A stretch of DNA of 64,000 nucleotides from G965237725 sp965237725 (GTDB taxonomy: Bacteria; Pseudomonadota; Gammaproteobacteria; Arenicellales; Poriferihabitantaceae). Numbering within the stretch: position 1 is the first letter of the stretch; each line of letters starts with the position of its first letter. The notes beneath the pieces are model-generated. The model was given only the letters and a program-made list of their open reading frames with translations. It made no database searches and was not told where the DNA came from. The translations under genes were made by a program, and so were the position numbers. The stretch is from the NCBI GenBank assembly GCA_965237725.1, contig OZ250151.1, forward strand, positions 3,038,001 through 3,102,000, in the 5' to 3' direction. Below are positions 42,122 to 50,621 of this stretch, piece after piece.

Positions 42122-43243
42122 ATGGATAACTTTCGGGACTATCGCGATCGCCTGGATAATGTCCGCAAACCCCTGACTGAAGCTGAAAGCCTGCCGGGCT
42201 GGTGTTACCAATCTGAAGAATTCTATCAAAAGGAATGTGAACTGGTATTTACCCGGTCATGGCAATTTGTAGGGCGTATCGATGAGATTTCAAATGTAGG
42301 GGATTATTTATGCCATGACGGCGTTGGCGGATCGGTGATTGTTATGCGCACCAGTCCTGAACAGGTAAAGGCATTCGCCAATAGCTGCCGCCATCGCGGC
42401 ACCCGGCTTGTATCGGGTACGGGAAAATGTGCTCGAATCGTCTGCCCATACCATAGCTGGGCCTATGATCTCGACGGCAAATTAATCGCCGCGCCCGGTA
42501 TGAAGGATGTAAAAAATTTTGACAAAGTGGATTTCCCTTTGCGCGAATTCCCGTTGCAGATCTGGCAGGGTTTCCTGTTTTTTAATTATGATCGGGATGC
42601 AACACCGCTTAACGACCATTTGGGCAACATGTCAGAAATGTTTGCCCCGCATCGACTGGACGAGATGGTCTGTGTGCGGCGCACAAAATATGAAATTAAC
42701 AGCAACTGGAAACTTCTCGCTGAAAATTCACTGGAGGCTTATCACACCGGGACGGTACACCGAGAAACCCTCGGTCAGCAAGCGTCCGTTGAAATTAATG
42801 CCATTGGAAACTGGGGCGGTATTTTTATATGCGGCGAGGAAAGCGTAGCCACAATGCCCGGGGACAAAAAACCATTGCCCCATATTCCAGGGTTGGGCAA
42901 GGAAGCCAGTCAAGGGACTTATTTCACCATGATTTATCCCTGCACCCAATTTGTCATGGCCCAGGATTGTATGTGGTGGCTGTCTTTTGTGCCAATCTCT
43001 CGGCAGAAAACCAGGCTAATTCTGGGTTGTTGTTTTCCCCGGTCAACCACTGAACTGGAAAATTTTAGTGAAAGTGTAAAACCTTATTTTCATCGCTGGG
43101 ACACCGCAACCCCGGAAGATAATGAAATATGTGAAACCCAACAACTTGGGCAAATTCATCATAAAACCGGCGGTCGATATCATGAAAGTGAATACGCGGT
43201 GCATCGATTGTCGAACTGGTTGCTTGATCAGCTGTCTGATTAA
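42122..43243 (+). CDS. Rieske non-heme iron oxygenase, alpha subunit (quaternary-amine type)
   Basis: A 373-residue Rieske oxygenase. The [2Fe-2S] ligands are C89-x-H91 (SCRHRGTRL) and C108-x2-H111 (CPYHSWAYD). The mononuclear site is ENSLEAYHTGTVH, with His about 208 and 213 and a Glu (about 205) in the bridging position where most ring hydroxylases have Asp. Carnitine oxygenase CntA is, from memory, similar there. This, the single-subunit size and the neighbours point to betaine/carnitine-type demethylation or cleavage. No dedicated reductase is encoded next to it. It ends the three-oxygenase operon. Confidence 0.87.
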   Translation: MDNFRDYRDRLDNVRKPLTEAESLPGWCYQSEEFYQKECELVFTRSWQFVGRIDEISNVGDYLCHDGVGGSVIVMRTSPEQVKAFANSCRHRGTRLVSGTGKCARIVCPYHSWAYDLDGKLIAAPGMKDVKNFDKVDFPLREFPLQIWQGFLFFNYDRDATPLNDHLGNMSEMFAPHRLDEMVCVRRTKYEINSNWKLLAENSLEAYHTGTVHRETLGQQASVEINAIGNWGGIFICGEESVATMPGDKKPLPHIPGLGKEASQGTYFTMIYPCTQFVMAQDCMWWLSFVPISRQKTRLILGCCFPRSTTELENFSESVKPYFHRWDTATPEDNEICETQQLGQIHHKTGGRYHESEYAVHRLSNWLLDQLSD

Positions 43244-43461
43244 CACTGAAATATTGGTAAAATTCATTAAAAATGCATTACCAAATACAGGGAAATACGT
43301 TAATATAACGTTCTAATCAGTTGTTTAAATATAAGTTTTATTCGTTTGAGTTGGTGAAGGAGAGGTTATTTGTTGAAACATAAAACTTTCTAGTAAGTAC
43401 GTTAGTTTTATATTCGAGACAAGTATCAGATTTTTTTAAAAATCGATATGAGGAAATGAAC

Positions 43462-44217
43462 ATGATAAAACTAAATAAAATATACGCTCTTCTCCTGGCA
43501 CCGATTGTATTCGGGCTATTTATTAATCCATTGTCGGCGCGGGATTTAACCGGAGTTACGGTGGAATGGGCGCCTCACTATGGATCGGCGCTGGAGGACG
43601 GCGGTGCCTTGACAGTGATAACAAAAGAGGCGTTTAACCGTACTGGACATAACGCAGAGATCAACTACATCCCATGGAGTCGGGCGATGAAAAACGTCGA
43701 AGAAGGAAAAGACGATTTTGTTATGGGCGCATATATCAATGATGAAAGGATAGCGACCTATCACATGAGCGATCCGGTTTACTATCTCGACTTTGGACTG
43801 GTGGCGCTGGATACCCTGGGATTTGACAGGATGGACGGATTACGTAGCCTTGAGCCTTATATCATTGGTACAAATTTGGGTTACGCCAATACCCCGGAAT
43901 TTGATGCTGCGGATTATCTGACAAAGGATGTGGCTTTTTCGCCCAAACTGAATATTAGAAAACTATATCGCAATCGGATAGACATGGTTATTGGTGCCTT
44001 CGACGTTGTCCGTTATGAAGCCCAGCAGGAAAACAAATATGTGAACAGGTTGGTATTTGTACAACCACCCCTGCAAAGAAATGCGCTTTATTTGATGGTG
44101 TCCAGAGCCGTGCCAGATGGTGAACAAATCGTTGCTGATTTCAATCGTGGTCTTGCAGAAATGGCAGATGACGGCACCATCGATGATCTGCTGCGTAAAT
44201 ATCTGGGACGAATTTAG
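43462..44217 (+). CDS. Orphan periplasmic solute-binding protein (SBP_bac_3-like)
   Basis: A 251-residue protein with a signal peptide (MIKLNKIYALLLAPIVFGLF, cleavage near LSA) and an amino-acid-binding-like SBP_bac_3 domain. GAGGA lies about 7 bases before the ATG at 43462 but only one base before the ATG at 43456, which decides the start. The mature region has the WAPHYGSALEDGG start and the RNRIDMVIGAFDVVRYEA segment of the second lobe. No permease or ATPase is adjacent, so it either serves a distant transporter or has a sensory role. Its ligand may be related to the flanking oxygenases and epimerase. Confidence 0.78.
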   Translation: MIKLNKIYALLLAPIVFGLFINPLSARDLTGVTVEWAPHYGSALEDGGALTVITKEAFNRTGHNAEINYIPWSRAMKNVEEGKDDFVMGAYINDERIATYHMSDPVYYLDFGLVALDTLGFDRMDGLRSLEPYIIGTNLGYANTPEFDAADYLTKDVAFSPKLNIRKLYRNRIDMVIGAFDVVRYEAQQENKYVNRLVFVQPPLQRNALYLMVSRAVPDGEQIVADFNRGLAEMADDGTIDDLLRKYLGRI

Positions 44218-44272
44218 ATTTTCGTCCATTTAATTTGGTTGCCCAGGCAACTATAAGCACAACAGGACTTTC

Positions 44273-44310
44273 AAATCCGCTCCTCTGGTAATTCGGGGAG
44301 CGGATTTTTA
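44273..44310 (+). terminator. Rho-independent terminator after the binding protein
   Basis: Stem AAATCCGCTCC (44273-44283) with GGAGCGGATTT (44297-44307), 13-base loop, followed by TTTTTATTTT. A standard intrinsic terminator that separates the binding-protein gene from the epimerase-like gene. Confidence 0.88.
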
Positions 44311-44389
44311 TTTTCAATCCAAAAATAATATTGTCGAATTCACGAACATGGGTTTACACTGACTTGTTCAAACAAATCGTGGTTAACTA

Positions 44390-45496
44390 ATGCGACTCTC
44401 CCAGATTCATATTTACCAGCACAATCTGGTTATTGCCGGTCCAGCCTATCGAATGTCATTGAGCGAAGTTTCCGCCCTTGATTCAACCATCGTAAAAATT
44501 GTCACCGATACGGGGGTAACTGGTTTTGGTGAAGTCTGCCCCGTTGGCTCAACCTATCAGGACCAACACGCTGCGGGTGCCCGTGCTGCTTTGATTGAAA
44601 TGTCGCCCCATTTGATTGGTGAAAATCCGTTACACATTGATACCGTGGGTCGAAAAATGGATGCCGCCTTGCGCGGGCATGGCTATGCCAAGGCAGCTAT
44701 CGATATGGCAATGTGGGATATTGCAGGCAAGGCCCATGGCATGCGCGTGTGTGATCTTCTAGGTGGTGCGTTGAGAGAATCGGTACCTTCGTATTATGCG
44801 GTTGGCCCGGAATCGCCGGATGAAGCAGCACGAATTGCCAAAGATAAGCAGGAGCAGGGTTTTCCCCGAATACAGATCAAAGTGGGTGGTCGGGATTATG
44901 AAACCGATGTTGAATCGATTCATAAAGTAAATGCGGCGTTAAATCCTGGAACCCGACTTGCCGTTGATGCCAATCGCGGATGGACGACCCGAGATACCAT
45001 TGCGGTATCCCAGGCCTGCCGGGATATTACTTTTGTAATCGAGCAGCCCTGTGAAACTTTTGAAGAACTGGTATCGCTGCGTGGGAAATTGTGTCATCCA
45101 CTTTATATGGACGAAACCGCAACGGATGTGAATGCGGTGTTGCGTTGCGTAAATGAAAATATTGTGGAAGGTTTTGGTCTGAAGTTAACCCGGGTCGGTG
45201 GCATCAGCGCAATGCGCACCATTCGGGATATTTGTAATGCGCGAAACTTTTGTCATACCTGCGACGATGATTGGGGCGGTGATATTATTGCTGCGGCCTG
45301 TACCCATGTTGGTGCGACCGTAGCAACCCATTTACTGGAAGGAGTGTGGATTGCGGATCCTTATCTAGGTGGTCACTACGATGAGGAAGGTGGAATAAAA
45401 ATCAAAAACGGCTGGATCAATTTACCCGATCAGCCTGGCCTGGGCATAAATCCAGATGTAGATAAATTTGGTGATCCCGTAGCATCATTTTCGTAA
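44390..45496 (+). CDS. Enolase-superfamily enzyme, hydroxyproline-betaine 2-epimerase/cis-3-hydroxyproline dehydratase-like
   Basis: A 368-residue MLE-subgroup enolase-superfamily protein. Catalytic Lys are in RIQIKVGG (about 164) and GLKLTRVGG (265). The metal ligands are Asp193 (AVDAN), Glu218 (IEQP) and Asp241 (MDET). The sequence closely follows my memory of HpbD, the Pelagibaca 4-hydroxyproline-betaine 2-epimerase, including AYAKAAID-like GYAKAAIDMAMWD, CDDDWGGDIIAAACTHVGAT, EGVW and the end FGDPVASFS. That family also includes cis-3-hydroxy-L-proline dehydratase. A paralogue lies at 59426. It precedes a DMT exporter and follows the betaine-type Rieske gene. Confidence 0.85.
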   Translation: MRLSQIHIYQHNLVIAGPAYRMSLSEVSALDSTIVKIVTDTGVTGFGEVCPVGSTYQDQHAAGARAALIEMSPHLIGENPLHIDTVGRKMDAALRGHGYAKAAIDMAMWDIAGKAHGMRVCDLLGGALRESVPSYYAVGPESPDEAARIAKDKQEQGFPRIQIKVGGRDYETDVESIHKVNAALNPGTRLAVDANRGWTTRDTIAVSQACRDITFVIEQPCETFEELVSLRGKLCHPLYMDETATDVNAVLRCVNENIVEGFGLKLTRVGGISAMRTIRDICNARNFCHTCDDDWGGDIIAAACTHVGATVATHLLEGVWIADPYLGGHYDEEGGIKIKNGWINLPDQPGLGINPDVDKFGDPVASFS

Positions 45497-45546
45497 ATAG
45501 AAAAATTTTTAAACGAAAATTTCTGAATTTATACAATCTGTTAAGC

Positions 45547-46434
45547 ATGAATATTTCGGTCATATTCGTGGCCCTTGGTGCTACGATAATTTTTGGTGCA
45601 TCTCCGGTTGCTGCAAAAATTGCCGTATCATCTATTCCTGTCATGGATGTTGCCTTGCTGCGAACGGTGATAGGTGGCGCCATCGCATTACCATTAACAT
45701 TGTGGATGGGTATTGGGTTGCCGAGGGGAAGGCAAAAATTGAGCTTGCTGGGCATATCCGGATTTTCGGGATTCGTCGCTTTCCCACTATTATTCACCTG
45801 GGGTGTATTACTCACATCGGCAAACCATGCGTCAATGATTCTGGCATTGTTACCCATATTTACCGGCGCCATTGCAATGACCTGGGATCGCAAGCGTCCA
45901 CAATTTCGATGGTGGTTGGGCTGTATCATTGCTTTGGCTGGTGAAGGGTTGTTGATATTTGGCTCTGGTCATGGAAGCGGGGGACATATAAGCGGGCAAT
46001 CCAGCATTCAGGGAGATCTGCTGGTATTGGCAGGTGGCGGGTTTGCTTCTCTGGGATACGTTGCTGGTGGAAGATTGCAACAGGCTGGTTTTTCCGCCAA
46101 AGGCACCACTTTCTGGGGCGTTTCAATATTCGCTCTCGCTTTATTACCCCTGTTGCCATTTTTCCTGGATATAGACGCACTTCGAGTCGCAGGTTTCAAC
46201 GCCTGGGCCAGTGTGATTTACATTGCAATTGGCGTCACCATCATCGGCTACATACTATGGTATTGGGCATTGGGTAAAGGTGGCATTGCCCGAATTGGGT
46301 TATTGCAGTTCCTCCAGCCAATTTCCGGCGTTATACTCGCCTGGTTCTTGTTGGCCGAATTTGTTTCAATAAATTTTCTAATCGCATCTTCTATTATTAT
46401 TCTTGGGGTGTGGATCGCTTTCCGTAATAAATAG
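45547..46434 (+). CDS. EamA/DMT-superfamily transporter
   Basis: A 295-residue membrane protein with ten predicted helices in two EamA halves. The first half starts with IFVALGATIIFGASPVAAK and the second has GDLLVLAGGGFASLGYVAGG; helices alternate with short loops through to the C-terminus. DMT proteins of this type usually export amino acids or other small metabolites. It lies 50 bp after the epimerase-like gene and 30 bp before another membrane protein, so they may be co-transcribed. The substrate cannot be told. Confidence 0.85.
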   Translation: MNISVIFVALGATIIFGASPVAAKIAVSSIPVMDVALLRTVIGGAIALPLTLWMGIGLPRGRQKLSLLGISGFSGFVAFPLLFTWGVLLTSANHASMILALLPIFTGAIAMTWDRKRPQFRWWLGCIIALAGEGLLIFGSGHGSGGHISGQSSIQGDLLVLAGGGFASLGYVAGGRLQQAGFSAKGTTFWGVSIFALALLPLLPFFLDIDALRVAGFNAWASVIYIAIGVTIIGYILWYWALGKGGIARIGLLQFLQPISGVILAWFLLAEFVSINFLIASSIIILGVWIAFRNK

Positions 46435-46464
46435 ATATAAGAAAAACTCTCAATTAAATCACTG

Positions 46465-47073
46465 ATGTTTAACATTGCTTTCATCCATTGGCTGGTCATA
46501 CTAAGCGCAGCGATAATGCTGGTGGGTGGTTATTACTATACCCGGGATACCCTGGCCGGTCGAACCAAGCCGAATCGTGTTTCCTGGTCAATGTGGGCGC
46601 TGGCACCCTTGATTAGTGCTGGCGCAGCACTGTCTTCAGATGCTGATGGATGGGCCTCGGTTCGTGTGGTTGTTGGCGGTATCGTTCCATTGGTTATTTT
46701 CATGGCCTCGTTTGTGAATAAAAACAGTTATTGGCGACTCAATGGATTCGACATCACCTGTGGTATTTTATCCCTGGTCGCATTGGTTTTCTGGGGCCTG
46801 GCAGATTCTCCCCGTGCCGCCATTGTGCTGGCGACCCTGGGAAATACGTTTGCCTCGGTGCCTACATTGGTCAAAGCATGGCGTTATCCGGAAACCGAAA
46901 CAAAAATCACCTATATCACCAGTTTTATCAGCGTTATACTTATTTTGCCTGCCATACCGTTGTGGAATATAGAGAATGCCGTGTTTCAAATATCGTTATT
47001 AATAACAACTGGGGTATTGTTGTTCGCGGTATATCGCAAACAAATAATTTTTTGGAGATACGCAAATGTATAA
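46465..47073 (+). CDS. Conserved multi-TM membrane protein, function unknown
   Basis: A 202-residue protein with about seven hydrophobic segments. The TKPNRVSWSMWALAPLISAG motif (about 34-53) and a later repeat-like PTLVKAWRYPETE region resemble membrane proteins with a repeated PN-x-V-x-W loop, distantly like SemiSWEET/PQ-loop proteins, but I cannot assign a family. It overlaps the next gene by 8 bp. Confidence 0.6.
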   Translation: MFNIAFIHWLVILSAAIMLVGGYYYTRDTLAGRTKPNRVSWSMWALAPLISAGAALSSDADGWASVRVVVGGIVPLVIFMASFVNKNSYWRLNGFDITCGILSLVALVFWGLADSPRAAIVLATLGNTFASVPTLVKAWRYPETETKITYITSFISVILILPAIPLWNIENAVFQISLLITTGVLLFAVYRKQIIFWRYANV

Positions 47074-47569
47074 CTCACCCATTGTGCCCGACGATTTTAT
47101 TGTTCCCGAAGTTCTAGAAAGTGAGCGTATGCGATTGCGCATGTTAACCATCGATGATGTTGAAAAAGATTATGACGCGGTGATGTCCAGTGAAACACGA
47201 CTAAGGACAATATTTCGTCCAGACGGAAAATGGCCTCTCGGATTAACGTTGGAGCAGAATAGAATTGAAATGGGATGGCATCAAACGGAATTCCAGCTAC
47301 GAACTTCTTTTGCATATACCGTGGTGAAACTCGATGAAAGCCAGGTGCTGGGTTGTATGTATATTTATCCCTGTAAAGGTTCTGAATATGATGTAGAGAT
47401 ATCGATGTGGGTCCGAGAGTCAGAAAGTGAAACCGGTCTCGATGAATATTTATTTAATACGGTTCAAAACTGGATAAAAGATTGCTGGCCGTTTGTTAAT
47501 CCAGTCTACCCTGGAAGAGCTCTTGATGGAAAAACACTGGCCTGGGAGGACTGGGACAAAACAATTTGA
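47066..47569 (+). CDS. GNAT-like acetyltransferase domain protein
   Basis: A 167-residue protein resembling GNAT acetyltransferases: an N-terminal ESERMRLRMLTIDDVEKDY strand-helix, a central VVKLDESQVLGCMYIYP strand pair, then EISMWVRE. The classical RxxGxG/A acetyl-CoA loop is not clear, so activity is doubtful. It overlaps the upstream membrane gene by 8 bp, indicating translational coupling. Confidence 0.6.
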   Translation: MYNSPIVPDDFIVPEVLESERMRLRMLTIDDVEKDYDAVMSSETRLRTIFRPDGKWPLGLTLEQNRIEMGWHQTEFQLRTSFAYTVVKLDESQVLGCMYIYPCKGSEYDVEISMWVRESESETGLDEYLFNTVQNWIKDCWPFVNPVYPGRALDGKTLAWEDWDKTI

Positions 47570-47626
47570 ATGTTCAATGCGAATACTTTATAACCAATCA
47601 GGTAAATTTAATCGCTGAGCAAAAAT

Positions 47627-48085
47627 ATGACAATTCTAAAACTACATTCTGAGTCGGTTCAGGATCAATGGCTCGATCTGTACGGTCATTTAAACGAGGC
47701 CTATTATCTGGTACCGTTTTCAAATGCCAGCTGGAAAATGCAGGACCATTTTGGGGTTAGCGGTGGCGAGTATTTCGATCAAACCGGTTGCGCGATGTAT
47801 ACCGTGGAAACCCATTTACGATATTTGAGTGAAGTTAAAAAGGGTTCAGATATGGAAATTGAAACCATGATCCTTGGATCGGATCCAAAAAAACTCTGGT
47901 TCGCCCATCAAATGGTTGTTGATGGAAACGTATGCGCAACTGCTGAGTTCATGTTTTTGCATTATGATACTCGCGCGGGTCGAACCGCAGCCATGCCCGA
48001 TAGCGTGCAGAGAAAGTTTAGTGAAGCAGAACTTGCTGAGAAACCAGATTGGGCAGGGCGCCAAATAAGTCTGGTCAAAAAATAA
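47627..48085 (+). CDS. Hotdog-fold thioesterase
   Basis: A 152-residue single hotdog-domain protein of the 4-hydroxybenzoyl-CoA/YbgC thioesterase group. The DLYGHLNEAYYLVPFSNASW segment (about 18-37) has the Asp/Asn-containing active-site loop plus helix; VETHLRYLSEVKKG follows. A close relative, CdhB of carnitine catabolism, hydrolyses betainyl-CoA; the similarity is my impression from the motif and context. It is 57 bp after the GNAT-like gene and precedes a WYL regulator gene. Confidence 0.78.
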   Translation: MTILKLHSESVQDQWLDLYGHLNEAYYLVPFSNASWKMQDHFGVSGGEYFDQTGCAMYTVETHLRYLSEVKKGSDMEIETMILGSDPKKLWFAHQMVVDGNVCATAEFMFLHYDTRAGRTAAMPDSVQRKFSEAELAEKPDWAGRQISLVKK

Positions 48086-48179
48086 AGTTTTAATTAGCAG
48101 GTGATAAAATTTCGCCGATATCTTGTCGTCAGTAAAATCAAGTTTCAATTAATTTTACAAATTCGATTTCATACTGATT

Positions 48180-48881
48180 ATGCGTAGAGCTGATCGCCTG
48201 TTCGACATAATTCAGATTTTACGCGCCTGCACCAGGCCAATTACCGCTCTGGAAATTGCGCAACAGCTGGAGGTTACCACCAGAACAATTTATCGCGATA
48301 TCGCAGCATTGCAGGCCAGTCGTATTCCCATAGAAGGGGCGGCTGGGGTTGGTTATGTCATGCGTGCCGGCTATGACCTGCCACCGCTGATGTTTAATGA
48401 AGAAGAGATGGAAGCCCTGGTTATTGGGCTCGCAATGTTGAGCCGGACCAGCGATAAAGGATTACATGGTGCTGCGAAAAGCATAATGGATAAGGTTAAT
48501 ACTTCATTTTCTTCAAATTCAGTAAGCCGTTCCACTACTTCAGGGAAATCATTCAGTGGGAAAAAAGCATTCTTCGTCTCAAAATACGGGCCAAGGGAGT
48601 CGGCTGTTGTTTCTTTGCCAGAGGTTAGAAAGGCGATCCGTCAACAATTTAAACTAAAGATTACTTACCAGGATGCTGACGGAAATCACACCCAAAGAAT
48701 TATTTGGCCTCTGGCAATCGGCTATTTCATAGAATGTGAAATGATCGGAGCCTGGTGTGAGCATCGGAATGATTATCGGAATTTTCGAATCGACAGGGTA
48801 ACGGAGATCGAAAATTTAGATATTATATTTTCTGGAAATCATCAGAAATTCTTGGATAGTTGGTTAAGCAAACAAGAATAA
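48180..48881 (+). CDS. YafY-type HTH/WYL transcriptional regulator
   Basis: A 233-residue regulator with an N-terminal HTH_11 domain (RADRLFDIIQILRACTRPIT, then LEVTTRTIYRDIAAL) and a C-terminal WYL-type ligand-binding domain (about residues 140-225, here the motif reads IGYFIECEMIGAWCE rather than a strict W-Y-L). WYL proteins bind nucleotides or small ligands to control transcription. A perfect 10-bp palindrome lies just beyond its stop (48904-48927) and before the next gene, a likely target. Confidence 0.85.
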   Translation: MRRADRLFDIIQILRACTRPITALEIAQQLEVTTRTIYRDIAALQASRIPIEGAAGVGYVMRAGYDLPPLMFNEEEMEALVIGLAMLSRTSDKGLHGAAKSIMDKVNTSFSSNSVSRSTTSGKSFSGKKAFFVSKYGPRESAVVSLPEVRKAIRQQFKLKITYQDADGNHTQRIIWPLAIGYFIECEMIGAWCEHRNDYRNFRIDRVTEIENLDIIFSGNHQKFLDSWLSKQE

Positions 48882-48903
48882 GGTTCTCAATATCTCAATT
48901 TTT

Positions 48904-48927
48904 CTACTGACAATACGTTGTCAGTAG
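48904..48927. promoter_or_regulatory. Palindromic candidate operator for the WYL regulator
   Basis: CTACTGACAA (48904-48913) and TTGTCAGTAG (48918-48927) form a perfect 10-bp inverted repeat with a 4-base spacer, 77 bp before the ATG at 49004. Without a T-tract it reads as an operator rather than a terminator. Confidence 0.6.
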
Positions 48928-49003
48928 TGCTGTGCTCAAATGTTAATTTCATAACCAAAGTGTTATTAAATTTATCTCATCCAACAATTCTCAGGACAGC
49001 AAT

Positions 49004-49450
49004 ATGAAGGAAAGTATTATCAGTCGCGGGTTTGAAACCAGGCCTATTACCATGCAACCGCTTTGGCAAGTCACCTTTCTTGCGCCTATAGAAGATCTGG
49101 ATCGAGTGTTTGACGAAGTGACCAAAGTAGCACCTCTGGTCCAGGGCAATACCGATAAAAATGGCTATCGATCTGCCAGTGGTCAGGAATATTATCGGCC
49201 GGGGGAGGGCACACCCACCGGGGCCGAGGACGAAATCAGAAAGCGGCCCGATGTCGATAAAATGACTTTTTACATTCCACGGGACGAGATCTTACTCAAT
49301 CAGGTTATTGAAGCAATCTATGCGGTGCATAGTTACTACGAACCAGTAATCACCGTTCAGGAAGTATTGCGCAGCGAATGTAAAGGTCTGGATGATTCTG
49401 ATAACCCCCACCGCTGGTGGAATAAAGATGGAGACTGGAAAAAATCTTGA
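49004..49450 (+). CDS. Small CutA/NIF3-like domain protein
   Basis: A 148-residue protein. The segment WQVTFLAPIEDLDRVFDEVTKVAPL and the C-terminal PVITVQEVL match the ferredoxin-like fold of the CutA family and the inserted domain of YqfO/NIF3-like proteins, in a shape-based rather than a motif-based way. Its function is unknown; such domains bind metals or small ligands. It follows the WYL gene and its palindrome, so it is a probable regulatory target. It ends close to the start of a DMT transporter gene (2-bp gap), which suggests an operon. Confidence 0.6.
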   Translation: MKESIISRGFETRPITMQPLWQVTFLAPIEDLDRVFDEVTKVAPLVQGNTDKNGYRSASGQEYYRPGEGTPTGAEDEIRKRPDVDKMTFYIPRDEILLNQVIEAIYAVHSYYEPVITVQEVLRSECKGLDDSDNPHRWWNKDGDWKKS

Positions 49451-49452
49451 CT

Positions 49453-50307
49453 ATGATTATTTCCAAACCTGTGCTGGGGACAACCCTGGTTGTGGTCTCT
49501 GCAATTGTGTGGAGCACGGTTGGCCTATTTGCCAAAGGAATAGATGCAGATGTGTGGACTATTTTATTCTGGCGAGGGGTCTTTTCCATAGTCGCATTGA
49601 CGATTTATATAGCGATAAAAAGTGAAACCGGCATTGTCAGGGAATTTCAGGACCTGGGGTTGCCCGGATGGCTGGCGACCATCATCGGTGGTGCGGCGAC
49701 AATTTGTTTTATTAGTTCATTTAAATATACCAGCATCGCCAATGTATCCATGATCTATGCTGTTGTGCCGTTTATAGCTGCCGTGATGGCCTGGATTATG
49801 ATTGGCGAAAAAGCAACTCGGGTAACTTTGATAGCAGCTTTGATCGCAATGGTTGGAGTGGCCGTCATGGTCGCTGGATCATTTGGACAAAGTAATTTAT
49901 ACGGCGACTTTCTGGCAATTTGTATGTCATTAGGTATGGCAGCCCTGGTGGTGCTTTTCAGAAAATATCCTAATAAGCCCATGGTATTGTCTGTTGTGCT
50001 ATCGGCGGTGATTCATGTGGTTATGAGCTGGTTTTTGTCCTCACCCTTAAATGTCAGCGCCCAGGACTTGATGCTTCTGGTTGCATTTGGCGTTGTATTT
50101 GCTGCGGCGACAATATTTATGATCGAAGGTGTGCGATTAATCCCGGCCTCCCAGTCCGCTCTGATTAGTACCCTGGAGGCACCACTGGCACCGGTGTGGG
50201 CCTGGCTGGTATTTTCATCTATTCCAACCAAATTTACCTGGATCGGTGGTGGATTGATACTGTTTGCTGTGGCCTGGAATATCATCCACGAAAACCAAAA
50301 TAAATGA
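49453..50307 (+). CDS. EamA/DMT-superfamily transporter
   Basis: A membrane protein of 284 residues (from the ATG at 49453) with ten helices in two EamA repeats: the first begins TLVVVSAIVWSTVGLFAKGI, the second GDFLAICMSLGMAALVVLF. The TTG at 49447 overlaps the stop of the upstream gene and is a less good start. A second DMT protein occurs at 45547; this one is likely co-transcribed with the CutA/NIF3-like gene. Exported substrate unknown. Confidence 0.85.
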   Translation: MIISKPVLGTTLVVVSAIVWSTVGLFAKGIDADVWTILFWRGVFSIVALTIYIAIKSETGIVREFQDLGLPGWLATIIGGAATICFISSFKYTSIANVSMIYAVVPFIAAVMAWIMIGEKATRVTLIAALIAMVGVAVMVAGSFGQSNLYGDFLAICMSLGMAALVVLFRKYPNKPMVLSVVLSAVIHVVMSWFLSSPLNVSAQDLMLLVAFGVVFAAATIFMIEGVRLIPASQSALISTLEAPLAPVWAWLVFSSIPTKFTWIGGGLILFAVAWNIIHENQNK

Positions 50308-50358
50308 TATCCCCGAAAAAATAGAATATACTCGAGTCGTCGATTTAAAATATCGGCA

Positions 50359-50506
<148 letters not shown>

Positions 50507-50621
50507 AACCTTGTCCAGGGTAAATTGGTAAATCGACTTTTTTGATTAAAAAGAAAGTTGACTGCTGTATTTATCCTTTAGGTTCTGCCTCGAATAATGA
50601 CTATTATTTTGGGAGAATCAC

